Assembly: GCA_023213395.1 (NCBI GenBank)
Contig: CM041465.1
Location: 24,993,741-25,057,740, forward strand
Source: Cycas panzhihuaensis
Taxonomy: Eukaryota > Cycadophyta
Direction of reading: 5' to 3'
DNA: 64,000 nucleotides
The notes beneath the pieces are model-generated. The model worked only from the letters and a program-made list of their open reading frames with translations. It was not told where the DNA came from and made no database searches. A program made the position numbers and the translations under genes. Below are positions 48,851-60,754 of this stretch, one piece after another. Position 1 is the first letter of the stretch. Each line of letters opens with the position of its first letter.

Positions 48851-49310
48851 AGCCTTAGGGCCTCCATCTTCAACTAATCAAAGAAGATGACAATAGGATT
48901 ATCATACTCTATTCTATTCGTGAAAACCCCTTGTAGGCATGGAAGAATATGAGTAAGTCTCTACTCTATTCTATTTATGAAAATCCTATGTGGACACAAA
49001 AGGATAAAGGTTGTACTAGTTTTAGAAAATAAAAACTTGTGAAAACCTAAAAGGGCATAGGGGATGACCAAATGGTATATGGAGACTCAGTAGATCAAGC
49101 CGCATATTTAAGTTGCTTAGCTATCTGAATATATTAAGATCCACCTTAACCATTTTGATTTATAAAAAGGGCTATAGATCTTAGAAAGTATGTGGGTTTT
49201 TATTTCTCAAAAGGGTCTTCTCACGAAAGTGTCATTTAGAATTTCAATGTAATAATGAGGATCAAATGAAGACCTTAGAGAATATATTTTCTTAAAATGA
49301 CCTTCCACCA
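48851..49310 (+). other. X-A 3' noncoding region with a 57-bp tandem duplication
   Basis: Between RNase H and the polypurine tract. The phrase ACTCTATTCTATT plus TGAAAA and a GGCAT/GGACA-AAGGA tail occurs at about 48906 and again at 48963. The same doubled unit is in X-B near 60015-60125 and in X-C (complement) near 61625-61735, so it belongs to the family. Confidence 0.7.
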
Positions 49311-49321
49311 ATAGGGGGGAT
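49311..49321 (+). other. X-A polypurine tract
   Basis: ATAGGGGGGAT directly precedes the 3' LTR. Confidence 0.8.
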
Positions 49322-49636
49322 TAAAAGAGGTTAATGTATCAAGGTTATTTGTGTAGATTAATTAAGCAACATTAGGGTATATTATTAACACTAGTCTCTT
49401 AGTGAAATGTACTTTATGTGTATTTAGTTGTAATTTTGGGTTCATGTCATTAGGTAAAGAAATCCAAACCCTAATGCTCACCCTCAATAATAAAAGCCAA
49501 AATCTCAAGGAGGGAGTTATTATTCATTATTCATTCTCACCTCCAAGCTTTTCTCTCATATTTTGTTTCATCTCTTTTTCAGTCTCCATTACCATTGTAT
49601 GCATGTGAGTGATTTATTCCATAGATCCATCATTCC

Positions 49637-49640
<4 letters not shown>
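49322..49640 (+). repeat. X-A 3' LTR (319 bp)
   Basis: Starts TAAAAGAGGTTAATG (TG changed to TA; X-C begins TGAAAGAGG) and ends CATTCCTTTA (CA changed to TA). Followed at once by a TA tract. Confidence 0.88.
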
Positions 49641-49731
<91 letters not shown>

Positions 49732-49765
49732 CATACACACATATATACATCTACATATATTAATA
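49641..49765. repeat. TA microsatellite at the right end of X-A
   Basis: About 85 bases of near-pure TA followed by mixed TA/CA. It begins directly at the LTR end. Confidence 0.92.
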
Positions 49766-50185
49766 ATCTTACAGTCTAACAAATGAATTCCAAAATAAAA
49801 CTGGAAAATATTTTTGATAAACAAACTTTAGATTGATTATAACATAAAGTTACATTCATTCCACAAATACTAACTATAAAATTTATTTATATCTTATAGT
49901 AAATCTACTCTAATACCAGATGAAAGTTATGGATCAAAAAAAGAAACTAAATTTAACACATAAACATAGGTTTTTAGGTAGAATTTATCTACTATAAAAA
50001 TTAATTAGCATTCATTAAGAACCCATACAACCTAAAATGCTTAATGCATAATATTATACTACTATATATATATGTAGGATTGGTAATGGTCAATAAATGA
50101 ATCTCTAACTTCCCTAATATATGTCATAAGTCTATTTAGGATTTTATAACTCCTAGTGACTCATCTATCTTATTTTGTGTATATA
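49766..50185. other. No gene seen; contains a PBS-like string on the minus strand
   Basis: AT-rich. CTCTAATACCA near 49906-49921 is the reverse complement of a tRNA-Met primer site with one change. No gag lies to its left and no LTR pair was found, so it is recorded only as a hint. Confidence 0.35.
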
Positions 50186-50189
50186 TAAA

Positions 50190-50480
50190 TATTAATATAA
50201 CACCTAGCCCCATGGAGACATCTTCTAAATTAATAATTAAAGATGCTAGAGCCAATGTTAATTCAATAATATACAAATAATTGGTTGGTACTCTAATATA
50301 CTTGATTAGCACTAAGCCTGATATTTCATTTGTAGTTGGAATGGTATTTAGGTTTATGGTAGCACTAAAATAAAGTCACTAGAAATCTATAAAAGGAATC
50401 CTTAGATATTTGAAGGGGACTATATATAATAGGATTGACTCTATTACCTCTCCAATATTCAAAATAAAATAACAAAACCT
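50190..50480 (+). pseudogene. pol: C5: short Ty1/copia RT-RNase H junction fragment
   Basis: The plus strand reads METSSKLIIKDARANVNS, LVGTLIYLISTKPDISFVVG and SIKGILRYLKGTIYN, with a few stops. These are the copia blocks between RT and RNase H (PMETxxKL..., LVGSLIYLTxTRPDISFAV, KRILRYLKGT). About 290 bases only, with no other domain of the element nearby. It differs from family X, where the same block reads LYRKLVGSLIYTTNTRLDI. Confidence 0.8.
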
Positions 50481-51130
50481 AAAAATAATGGAGGTGGATG
50501 CAATGGGGGATGGTGGTGAAGTATACCAGATACAAACAAAGACACAGTATAGTGAGCTTTAAGAATAATCTTTTCATTAACATAACATAACTTTAATAAT
50601 ATATAGAGTCAGGTATTTATATCAAAAGCCTCATCCTCTCCTTATAATATTATATTCACCTACCTTTAAACTATATAATCCTCTATTTCCTTATTATTTA
50701 TTTCCTTTAATACTAACCTTGACCTTTACTAACTTAATACCTCATATGGTGAAGAATCACCATATTTCGTTCCCCCTTAAATAGAAATTTGTCCTTAAAG
50801 TATCTATTTACATGGATGTATATTTCTACTACCTAATACTAGTAAAATATCATAGGTAGATATAACATCCTTCTACTATAATATAGAAACTACTATTTAG
50901 ACATCTCATATTAGGTGGACATAAGTACTAAAGAAGTATGACTCTTTTGGATAGATATTATCATTAAAAGAATGAGAGCCCATGGTTTAGTGAATTGGTA
51001 ATCCACAAAAAATAGGATCTAAATGCTCCTGTAAGTTAGGTGATGGCTCCTTTAAAGCATGCTTGAGTTAATTGAGGATGCTTCTACTTATATATTTCAT
51101 GGTTGACTGGAAGGTTCTTTTTAGTGATCT
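50481..51130. other. No gene seen; contains a short hairpin
   Basis: AT-rich DNA between C5 and G3. A perfect 9-bp inverted repeat with a 4-base loop (ATATGGTGA/TCACCATAT) lies at 50744-50765. Confidence 0.4.
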
Positions 51131-51520
51131 TCCTCAATCTTGTAATATAAGTGATGCAAAAGACATAGTAGGGAGGAAAAAAAATCCACTTTTGTTGATG
51201 GAAGGTATAAAAGTATACATAATAAGCATTTATAAGGATAGAAAAAAAGGCTTAATAGCACCAAAGTACAATCTTAAATAAGATATAAAATACACAAGAT
51301 CCTTCCTTTATAAACACTAGGCCTTAAATAGACAAAAGAGGCCTTCTTCTAACTAATGCCATTAGCAAGATAAATGGTCTTTAATTTTATTAGTAGTTAC
51401 AAATAATCTCACACATGCAAGTTAATAACTACCACTAATCACTAAGAGCCTTAGTCACAAACACATATAGGTAAGTTTTATAAGGCATAAGTGGTTATAT
51501 AATAAGTTTTCCTCCTTAAG
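51131..51520 (-). repeat. Possible G3 3' LTR region (boundaries not set)
   Basis: On the minus strand, a purine-rich AAGGAGGAAAAC near 51505-51520 follows the chromodomain, as a polypurine tract should. The next few hundred bases show a promoter-like TATTTAAGGCC string near 51310. The other LTR is not in the window, so this cannot be confirmed. Confidence 0.3.
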
Positions 51521-51539
51521 ATGTTAAGTCCTTGAAGGA

Positions 51540-51660
51540 AAGAAATTATAGATATTACTTATCAAAGTTAATAGATTCCCATGTTGCTTCATCTAGTACA
51601 AAGCCAACCCATTACACTAAATATTTAGAGATAGTCCTCTTGTAAAGGTGGCATTACCAA
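51540..51660 (-). pseudogene. pol: G3 chromodomain
   Basis: Minus-strand reading gives ISKYLV, a stop, then WVGFVLDEATWESINFD, the second half of a chromovirus chromodomain (Y-L-V-K-W-x-G-x3-x-E-A-T-W-E). It sits at the C-terminal end of pol, directly before a purine-rich tract. Confidence 0.75.
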
Positions 51661-52600
51661 TTGGCTAAATTCTACTCTAGTAGGATGGTAAGAAGTTGCT
51701 CTTCATTGATGATTAGTAGGGCTATTTGGGAGATGGTACTTTTATTAAGATACTTCTAACTTTTATAGATCTTGTAGGGTTAGAGACAAAGAAAAATAAG
51801 GTTGTTAATAGAAAAGGAATAATTATAATGGTAGCAGTCAATAAGTTGTTGCATACGAGTTTGTGATATGTTTAAGTTATATTTAAGGGTGGTGAGAATA
51901 TGGTCTATATCTTAGAGTTTTTACTGGATAGATGTAGTGCGAAGGTCAGTAGCTAGTGTATGATGAGATGGTGGAGAATATTTATAAAGATCCAAAAATA
52001 GGGACATGTTGATAGTTGAATGATGGGAAGAATTATTTATACCAATATTTTATGAAGGCTAGACAAGAGATCTATTTGGCTTAGTGATAAGAGGCAAAGC
52101 ATCTCAAGTAAGTCTTTGGGGTTTTATTAAGGGCTTTTGATTAGACATCTATTTGAAGATGATAAGTCAAACTCATATTGAATGAGGTTCTTGTGGCTCT
52201 AAAAAGATATTACTAAAACATACTAGTAAACTTGTGGTCACAATCACATACTATAGTGGGCAAAAACTTGTGAAGGTAAAATATAATTTGGATGTATAAA
52301 TCAACAAGGAAAGGTGCCTTATATAATGTATGTATCAAATAAAGATGGGTATATTTTGTCGGTCTATCAATGATGACCCAAATTAAATTGTATCTAATAG
52401 ACAGTGGTAATCTTATGATGAAATCCATGGTAATATCTTATCATTTTCCTTGGGGAATATTCAAGGGATAAAGTAGTCCAAGTTAGGGCTTAGTATCAAT
52501 CTTATTTCTTTAGTATATATTATAATCTATGACAAATGTAAGGATGGAAGGTTTTATATATGGTTAGTAAAAATCTATATGAATATATCAATATATTTTA
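51661..52600 (-). pseudogene. pol: G3 integrase
   Basis: The open minus-strand stretch 52213-52428 reads MDFIIRLPLSIRYNLIWVII, DRPTKYTHLY and IVCDCDHKFTSMF, the first and second Asp blocks of a gypsy integrase; the usual DRDPKF is DCDHKF. Leftwards, SLTYHLQIDV and KTYLRCFASYH match the catalytic Glu block and following helix in a broken frame, with the Glu itself not evident. Rightwards a YPLNIPQGK-like string precedes the core. Non-functional. Confidence 0.82.
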
Positions 52601-52899
52601 TTAAAACCCAAGTGATCCCTTATAGGAATGGAGTTATATTGTATTAGGATATGAGGTATAAAGTGGATGTCAAGTGGATAAAAATATAAATTTTATATAG
52701 AAGTAGATCATTGTGAGTGGACCAATCCCTGTAATTTTAGGCTTTGGAATCCCATTAGGAATAGTCTTATTAGCTTGGTTTGTAGTCACTAAATCCTTTA
52801 TCTAAGTCAATTGACATATGGAAATCACATGGATATGGGGTTCTAGGAAAGTCTCATTATAGTAAAGTAGATGGGAGAGGGCATTAATGATAATATTAA

Positions 52900-53061
52900 C
52901 TTTAGCCTTCTTATAGGTCATTGTAAAATCAAATATCTATAAGCGATCAATCCATTTATCCTTCTTTTCACATAACACTAGTTGATCTAATAAGTAATGA
53001 AGGTAATAATGATCAATCAAGATATTGTACTTAAATCTAAGGAGGTATTGATACCACTTAT
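52900..53061 (-). pseudogene. pol: G3 RNase H, second half
   Basis: Minus-strand reading from the X-B junction leftwards: KWYQYLLRFKYNILIDHYYL, HYLLDQLVLCEKKDKWIDRL, then FDFTMTYKKAKVNII, matching gypsy RNase H blocks WRxYLLGxKFxIxTDHxxLKYL and FDFExxYKxGKxN. The first half lies at 60755-60985. Confidence 0.88.
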
Positions 53062-53373
53062 TAAAAGAGGTTATTGTATCAAGTGCATTTGTGTAAATTA
53101 ATAAAGTGACCTTAGGATATAGTATAGTGTTAGTCACTTAGTAAAATGTATTTTATATACATTTGAATATAATTTTAGGTTCATGTCATTAGGCGAGAAA
53201 ATCCTAACCTTAATGTGCACCCTTAATAATAAAAGATAAAATCTCATGGAGGGAGCCAACTATTTATTCTCACTTCCAAGATTTGCTTTTATCTCTGATT
53301 TTGATCTCTTCTTCATTCTCCATTACCATTGTATACAGTGAGTGACCTAATCCATAGATCCATCCTTCTTTCA
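53062..53373 (+). repeat. X-B 5' LTR (312 bp)
   Basis: Starts TAAAAGAGG (family TGAAAGAGG) and ends CTTCTTTCA, so the termini form the inverted repeat TGAAAG/CTTTCA. Confidence 0.9.
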
Positions 53374-53375
53374 TG

Positions 53376-53387
53376 TGGTATAAGAGC
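53376..53387 (+). other. X-B primer binding site
   Basis: TGGTATAAGAGC, two bases after the LTR, one mismatch to the tRNA-Met site. Confidence 0.88.
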
Positions 53388-55417
53388 TAGAAGGGGATTT
53401 ATTCATTCCATTCTACTTGCATAGAACCATTTTGTCTCTCTTTCACCTTCAATATGAAGTCTTAAGAGTGCAACCATTATTTTTTTAGAATTTTTAAGAG
53501 CTTTATCATCATGCAAAGCTTGTATTTTATTTGCAATATATTTTAGTATCTTCCATTCATTTACAGGTGCATTAAGGATAGAAACTGCTAGCAAGAAGCA
53601 AGTTTTTTAGCTCTAAACTCCCAAAGAAAAATAATATTTTATTAGTTTTTATACTTCATTTCTAATTTTATTAGGGGAGATTCTATTAATTTTTCTTTAT
53701 AAATAAATTTTCAATTATGAAATCTATCCTATGAAGCTACATGGCATATTTTTAACTACAGCAGGTGATAGAAATTAGTTAAAACCATTTAGGAAAAAAA
53801 TATTCTTCCTTATAGTAGGTGTAAAATAAAAGTTGTTTATTTTTGCTAAAAATTTTCAAGAAGGGACATCTAGCTAAGAGAAGTATTTTTGTCTTCTATA
53901 TCATCTTCAAATTCTAACTTGTATGACCTTAACATATAGAAGTTTAATTGTTCTCCAATTCGACCTTTTCTAAGAAATTTTCTCAAAATACTCAATGCAT
54001 ATCAAAATTTCTTGAGGGTTTTAGTAGACCTGGTCTAAAGAAATTTACCAAATCAAGTTTCATCAAATTTGATACACCACAAAGAAAGAATTCTTTAAAA
54101 TATTAATTTTTGCATAGGAGAGTTTGTAGGAGTTTTGGCGAGTTTTAGGTCATTTTTGCTTAATTTTAAAAGTTTTTACAGAAGACTTTTTGACTCACCA
54201 TAGTCAAATCTATCATTTGAGAGAGTGAAATTTTGAGCTAAAATATTTTGGCTATTTCATATGGTTGTATGATAGTATAGATGTTTCTGACAACAAATTT
54301 AGATTCCTCTCACTTTTCTTGATACTTTCTCTTTTGGTTAAAATTCAAGTTCAGTAGAAAATTTTTAAGTTCTTTGTTATTTTTCACTTTTCTTAATAAA
54401 ATTATATTACAAAGAAAGGGGTTTTTTTTAATTTCTTCAAAAATTAGAAGCAAAAACTCATTGTAATAATAAAACACTTAGATCAAAGCAAAATTTGATG
54501 TCTATACTTTGTATCTTTGTATTTTTACTCATTTTCATGCATATTGATCAATAAAAAAAATAATAATATAAAGGAGACATAAAAATAAGCATCAACATTA
54601 ACACATCAGTAACTCATTTTAATTTTTAGTTTATAGCAACATAAACACAAATATATTTATATATTCCTTAAAATAAACATATTATGATTGATTATTTTTC
54701 CATCTTGAGCTTGTTTGGATATTCACTAGGGTTGAGATGCCTTGGTTAGCTAAAATCTAGGCCCTAAGTGAGGTGTGGGTTTTAAGATGGGTTTAGACTC
54801 AATTAAAATACTGGTGCAGTGATAGGTTAGCCATACCTATGAGCTCTCTTCAAGGATTATTCTGATAACTAGCTAAGACAATTAAAACCTTAATATAAGA
54901 TTAAAATAAACTTAGTTTAATATCCATCATGGCGATATGATACACACATATTGTTTGACTCTTTGAAGGAGGTATATCACTACTCACTAGTAAGCTCGGT
55001 AAGGACTGGGAGTACGTGAGCTCCACTATGACTTAGATTTCATCACTAAGTATATGTGTGAGTATCATAGGTGAAGGCCCTAATCATATACTAGAAGCCT
55101 TAGGTATTGAATTAATATCTTATTTACATTTGGATATAAGTTAGAGGTTAGTGGCATGGCATATCATTACTCTTTTCCAACTCTATATTAGGCCATATTC
55201 TTATATGATCATTTATACTCATTCTTCCCAAGTGATCCATTAAGCATTTACATCATTCATAGTTGTTGAAAAACACTTAGTTATCATTCATCATTACTTA
55301 CCTATTTATCATAACATTGATATCTACATCTCTACTACACTAGATATACTAGCTACACATGTAAGTGGCATAGACACATACATTTATCAACTCTTCTACT
55401 TCTTTATCGTCATCAAC
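53388..55417 (+). other. X-B noncoding leader (about 2.0 kb)
   Basis: Collinear with the X-A leader. No coding domain. TTTACAGGTGCATTAAGGA near 53561 sits after a T-rich stretch and resembles a 3' splice site; CAAGAAGCAAGTTTTTTAG near 53593 is shared with the C2 leader. Confidence 0.6.
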
Positions 55418-56420
55418 ATGTCATCATAATTCAAGTAGAACATCAACTACATATTTAAAGATAAAGAAAATTATGATTTATGATACACTAGAGTTAAAAA
55501 TACTACAAAATATGAAAGCCTTTGTAGAGCCCACTTGTTGCCTACACCCATTATACTTATAATAACTATAATACCTGCTTCTAGTAGAACCATCTTAATA
55601 GCTCCTATAAATGATCTAGACAAACTACAATGGGAGATAGATAATAAGAATATTAATGTAGGAATTCTATTGGTTATATATCACTCCTTACATAATTTGA
55701 TTAATAAAGAGCAATATGATATATCCTAGAAGTTCCTCAAAGTTTTCAAAAAGAATTTTAATACCAAGTCAGAGCTAGAATTTGTTCATCTTGTACTAAA
55801 AATGAATAAATTAAAAATAGAAAAGGGATGACCTTATGAAATAATAAATCTACTTCAACCAATAAAATATGTAATTGATAAAGATTTTAAGACCCAATAC
55901 ATCACCTAGGCTTTTCTAATATAGTCATATCTTCACATCCTAAATTATAAAAACTTACTTGAAAATCTTCAATCAAGTGGCATATTGAAGACACTTAACT
56001 TTAAAGAATTTACTAAAAAGTTGATAGAATTTTATAAGACCTTCAATACCAACTTTGTAGCCTCTAACTCTCTTATAAATGCATCCTTTGTAGTGGAAGA
56101 AGAAGAGGTCTACTACATAAAGAATCAAGATCCTTCTCATGGCAAAGGAAACAATTGAGTAAGAGGAAGAGGAAGAAATAAGGGAAATCATCCACAAGAT
56201 CAACTAAACCCTCAGTCATAGACTCGATAGTCTCAAGACCAAGGGTTGCCTTAGTAAAAATTAGACTATCAGGTTAAACTAGTACCCCTTCAGGGACTGG
56301 CAATCAAACTATTATGTGTGAATGGTGTAACTATAAATGACACTTTATAAAAGACTATAGAATTGCCACTTATAAGTTGGCCAAGTTGTAACTAAAGTAT
56401 GGGGTTCATAATGTTGAAGA
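55418..56420 (+). pseudogene. gag: X-B gag
   Basis: The ATG at 55418 gives MSS, a stop, then FK, a stop, and NINYIFKDKENYDL, the same start as X-A. The open stretch 55535-55729 and ELEFVHLVLKMNKLKIEKG (about 55770) cover the UBN2-like part. A basic linker (VRGRGRNKGNHPQDQ near 56160) and a damaged zinc knuckle (CEWCNYK, stop, HFIKDY near 56318-56360, last Cys changed to Tyr) end the region. It is uninterrupted where X-A carries G2. Confidence 0.82.
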
Positions 56421-56609
56421 AACTTTTGAAGAATCATTTAGTGGTGCAGGTTTTACACAAGCTTACTTTTAAAGAATTAAGGAATATTTAGCATCAAATA
56501 TCATTGATTAATCACATAGATACTTTAAACCTGAATGTGGATATGTCACTTGTGAATTCCCTTCACTAATGCCAATCCCTCTTGGAATTATAAATATTAT
56601 TGCTTTAAT

Positions 56610-57980
56610 CTATGGATAGTGGATTATGGACACAGGAGAAACTTAACATATGGCATGCAATCATAGTCTATATCAAATATTTGACTCAAATATTCAAGGA
56701 ATTATTGACATGGATGATAAATCACAACAACCTAGTAAAGAAATTGGTAACATTTGCCTAAAACTCCTAAGCTTAATAGATTTCACGTTGCCTAATGTCC
56801 TCTACACACTAAATATCAAACAAAACATGCTCTCCTTATCCACACTCCTCTCCTATGAATTTAATCTGAGTGTAACCATAAATGACCAGACTCTCCATGT
56901 AATTTCTCCTCCAACTAATTAAGTGGTCTTAACTGGACATTTCACTAGCAAACTCTTTACATGAAATAGCTCTTCATCTTTTGAAGCCCATTATGTCTAA
57001 AGCCCCTATGTTGATGAAGAATTCATATTTAATACCACCTTAACCCATCCAAAGATATCATACAAAACTCTTTGGCATACTTGCATGGGCCATGTTTACA
57101 TTAATTAACTTAGAGATCTTTATAATACTCTTCTACGTCTTCCAAAGTTCTCCTCCAAACCCTTCAAATGTGAAGTATGTATAATTACTAAATCTTAATA
57201 ACGACCTTTTCCCAAAAGCTAGTGGAAATCAATCCATCCATTATAATTTGTACATTCTAACCTATGTAGAGCAATACCCATTCCATCACTAAAAGATAAG
57301 TTATATTACATCTCTTTTATGGATGATTTCACCAAGAAAGTATAGGTAGCTTTTCTAGCCAAGAAAGATAAAGCCTTTAGTGTCTTCGAAGAATTCAAAG
57401 CCTTTACTGAAAAAGAGTTAGGCTATTAACTTAAATTTCTTTGAACTCATAATAGTGGAAAATATACCTTTTATAAATTTGAAAGATACCTTTAAGATAA
57501 TGGCATCAAACATCAAACAATAGTAGTAGGTATCCTATAACAAAATGGAGTTGTTGTGCACATGAATAGAATAATTATGAAAATGGATTGAGCTATGTTA
57601 GTATACAAAAATATACCTACTTACCTATGGGCTAAAGCCATCTAGATAGTTGTTTGCTATACTAATGCTATTAGTGCATTATAGCAAGGATAGTCACACA
57701 ATAAAAAATGGCCAAGATAGGCCCCCACTATTCACTACTTCAATTTTTTTTGCTTTAGATGTTATATCCACAATCTAGATGTAGATCTAAATAAAATCCA
57801 TCCAAGGGAACTTAAAGACATCATTTTTAGATATCCTATAGATAAGAATGGGTACAAGGTATTTATACCTTTATAATGAAAAATCATCATTACTAGAGAC
57901 ATTATTTTTGTAGAGATAGAGAATCAATTACTTAGATTGGACTCCAACATACCTTTTCACTACTATAATGATGCTATAAA
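56610..57980 (+). pseudogene. pol: X-B protease, gag-pre-integrase and integrase
   Basis: WIMDTGET, stop, HMACNHSLY near 56622 is the protease block, with the Asp-Thr-Gly triplet still intact, unlike X-A. The open stretch 56650-56922 (KLLSLIDFTLPNVLYTLNIK, QNMLSLSTLL) is the gag-pre-integrase approach, and LWHTCMGHVYI plus KPFKCEVCIITKS near 57075-57200 the zinc domain. Integrase blocks: KDKLYYISFMDDFTKKV near 57290-57345, HNSGKYTFYKFERYL near 57450-57495, MNRIIMKMD and MLVYKNIPTYLWAKAI near 57562-57645. Many stops. Confidence 0.83.
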
Positions 57981-58429
57981 GTATAATATTTAGATTCCAA
58001 AATTTAGGAGGGGGCCATACATAAATTACCCAAAATATTAGAAGCTAATAACATAGCCATAGAGGATATAAGCTATGACTCCAAACTAATAAGTGTACAT
58101 TTAACACCATCCTTTGAGAATAATAGAGTTAAAAAAAGGCAAAGCCATCATAGAAGAATCATCCTCTCTACCTTCGATTAATAAAATAAAATAGTGGTAG
58201 AAGGACCATCTTTCCCAGACACATCAACATCCTCCACACCAAATGATATTTTTAATGAATAAGATGAGAACCAAGAGATTAAGGAAATGAGGACCTTATT
58301 CCCAACTCAAGGATCATGTAAAGCTCGCTAGCTCAATAAGGACATACGACCAAATGAGGTGGGTAAAATAGGCACTTGAAGTGACCATAGAGCTAAGATA
58401 TAAGAATCACTTTCCACTAAGCTAGAACC

Positions 58430-59440
58430 AATAAAACTATATCTTACTCTCAATGATGAACCCCTCTTATACTAAGAAGCTATAATACATACTATTTGAA
58501 AGAATATCATGAATGAAGAGTATCAATCTCTTATTAAGAATGATATATAGGAGATCATCATTATACCACTTAGCAGAAAGATAGTTGGAAATAAATAGGT
58601 GTTTTTATAGATTAGATAACACCCTAGACAAACACAAGGCGAGGCTAGTAGCTAAAGGATTCATGTGAAAGGAAGGTATTAACTCTACTGAATTCTTTGT
58701 ACCTATAACCAAATGGCCCACAATAAGAACTTTTGTGGCCTTGGCTACTCAACAGGGTTAGAAAATCTACCAGCTTGATATTAAGATAATATTTCTCAAT
58801 GAAGATCTTGAAGAAGAAATCTATATGGTGTAATTAGAAGGATATGAGATAGTAGGTCAAAAGCATAAGATTTGTAGGCTCAGAAAGTCTTTATATGGCC
58901 TAAGACAAGCCCCTCATTCTTAGTTCACCAAGTTGTTTGAAAGGATGAAGTAAGTTAGATACAAAATTTGTAACTATCAAGATATTGATGTAATAATGTT
59001 CATCAAGTGCCAAAAGTATAAAGGCACTTATCTCATAATCTTTGTGGATGACATACTAGTAATGGGTAATAGTGAATAGGTAATAAGCTAGCTAAAAAAA
59101 GACCTTGGTAAAATGTTTGAATTATTTGACCTCACATTAATGAAATATTACTTAGGAATTGAAGTAATACAAAAGAATGGAAAATTTTTCCTCTGCTAAG
59201 AAAAATACATCAATGATTTTTTAACCAAGTTTTAATTAGAAGATACTTGACTAGTAGCTACACCTATAGAATCTAATATTAACCTCTCTGCTAATGATGA
59301 TGCTAGGGAGGTATATGTAACACTCTATAGGCAACTTATAGGTAGTCTCATCTATACTACCAATATAAGGCCAAATATTACACACTCTATTAACATTCTT
59401 GTATGTTTTATGACAAACCTAAAATTAAATCATTGGTAGG
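58430..59440 (+). pseudogene. pol: X-B reverse transcriptase
   Basis: Starts near 58447 with LNDEPLLY and NEEYQSLIKND, matching X-C. The catalytic FVDDIL-type block lies near 59040-59060. Frames change several times between (58600-59000), and the SLIYTTNIR block is near 59347-59370. More decayed than X-A and X-C. Confidence 0.8.
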
Positions 59441-59449
59441 CTATAGCTT

Positions 59450-59940
59450 GAGTGTTAAGATACCTAAAGATGACTGCCAAAGTTGGTCTATTATATGAAC
59501 CTAATAATAAGTTTAAGCTTTCTACATATACAAACTTAGACTTTGAAGGAGATAAAGATATAGGAAGATTCATGTTTGGGTATGTAACATTTCTTAGAAT
59601 AATATTAATATCATGGAGATACAGATGGTAAAATATAACTGTTGATTTAACTATTGAAGCTGAATATATTACTACTTTTAAGACCAACAAGGAGGTGATA
59701 ACTTAGAAAATTATTGGAAACATTGAATATCACCCAAACAAGTCCTATCAGCCTTTATGTAGATTATCAATAAATAATCCACATGGTAAAAAGTCCTATA
59801 TTTCATAATCGTACCAAATACATAAATACAAAAGTCCACAGCATCTAAGAACTAGTTTATGATAGCTTAATTCAATTGGAGTACTACCCCATAGTAGATC
59901 AGGTGGTCAATATCTCTACTAAACCACTACAAAGGTGATG
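59450..59940 (+). pseudogene. pol: X-B RNase H
   Basis: Blocks recognised by comparison with X-C: GLLYEPNNKFKLS near 59484-59522, the GYVTFL and SWRYRW region near 59578-59630, and the DNQS/NPVFH region near 59755-59815, with frameshifts and stops. A minus-strand open stretch at 59430-59690 is a shadow of it. Confidence 0.8.
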
Positions 59941-60425
59941 TTTAAATAATTCTAAAGGTATCTTAGCTTTAGGGCCTCCATCTTCAACTAATCAAAGGAG
60001 ATGACAATATGATCATCATACTTATTCCATTTGTGAAAACCCCTTATGGGCACAAAAGAATAAGAGTAAGTCTCTACTCTATCCTATTTATGAAAACTCC
60101 ATATGGAGACATAAGGATAAGGGTTGTACTAGTTTTAGAAAATTAGAACCTATAAAAACTCAAAAAGGCATGGGAGATGACCAAACAATATATAGAGAAT
60201 CAGCAGATTATAACTATAAAACTCATTGACTAATTAGTTATTTATTTATACTCAAAGATCCACCTGAGCCAGAGTCATTAGCTTAGATAAGTCTATGGGT
60301 TTTCTTCCCCATGAGGGTTTCCCACAAAAGTGTCTAAGTAAATATTTCAATGTAATAAGAGGCTCAAATGAAGACCTTATAGAATAGATTAGTTTACCTC
60401 AAAATGACCTTCTATTATTAAGAGG
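59941..60425 (+). other. X-B 3' noncoding region
   Basis: Collinear with 48851-49310 in X-A, including the doubled unit of about 57 bp near 60015-60125. Confidence 0.6.
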
Positions 60426-60436
60426 GGAGGGGGGAT
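60426..60436 (+). other. X-B polypurine tract
   Basis: GGAGGGGGGAT immediately before the 3' LTR. Confidence 0.85.
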
Positions 60437-60750
60437 TGAAAGAGGTTAATATATTAAGGTCATTTATGTAGATTAATAAAGTGACCTTAAGATATAATAT
60501 TAGTATTAATCACTTAGTGAAATACACTTTATATATATTTGAATATAACTTTGGGTTTATATCATTAGGTGGGAAAATCCTAACCTTAATCTACACTCTC
60601 AATAATAAAAGATGAAATCATATGGAAGGAGTCAGTTATTTATTATCACCTCTAAGCTTTTCTCTCATCTCTTGTTTTGATCTCTTCTTCATTCTCTATT
60701 TTCATTATATACATATGAGTGACTTAATCCCTAGATCAATCCTTCCTTCA
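60437..60750 (+). repeat. X-B 3' LTR (314 bp)
   Basis: Starts TGAAAGAGGTTAAT and ends CCTTCCTTCA; followed by TTTAT (60751-60755). Confidence 0.92.
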
Positions 60751-60754
60751 TTTA

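Larger units (their letters stand above)
53062..60750 (+). mobile_element. X-B: Ty1/copia element inserted in G3
   Basis: Family X copy B, 7689 bp. It has LTRs of 312 and 314 bp, a primer site, a 2.0-kb leader, gag, protease, integrase, RT, RNase H and a polypurine tract. The target duplication is CTTAT (53057-53061) and TTTAT (60751-60755), one mismatch. The coding parts are the most decayed of the three X copies. It carries the empty-site version of the G2 target near 55847-55852. Confidence 0.92.
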
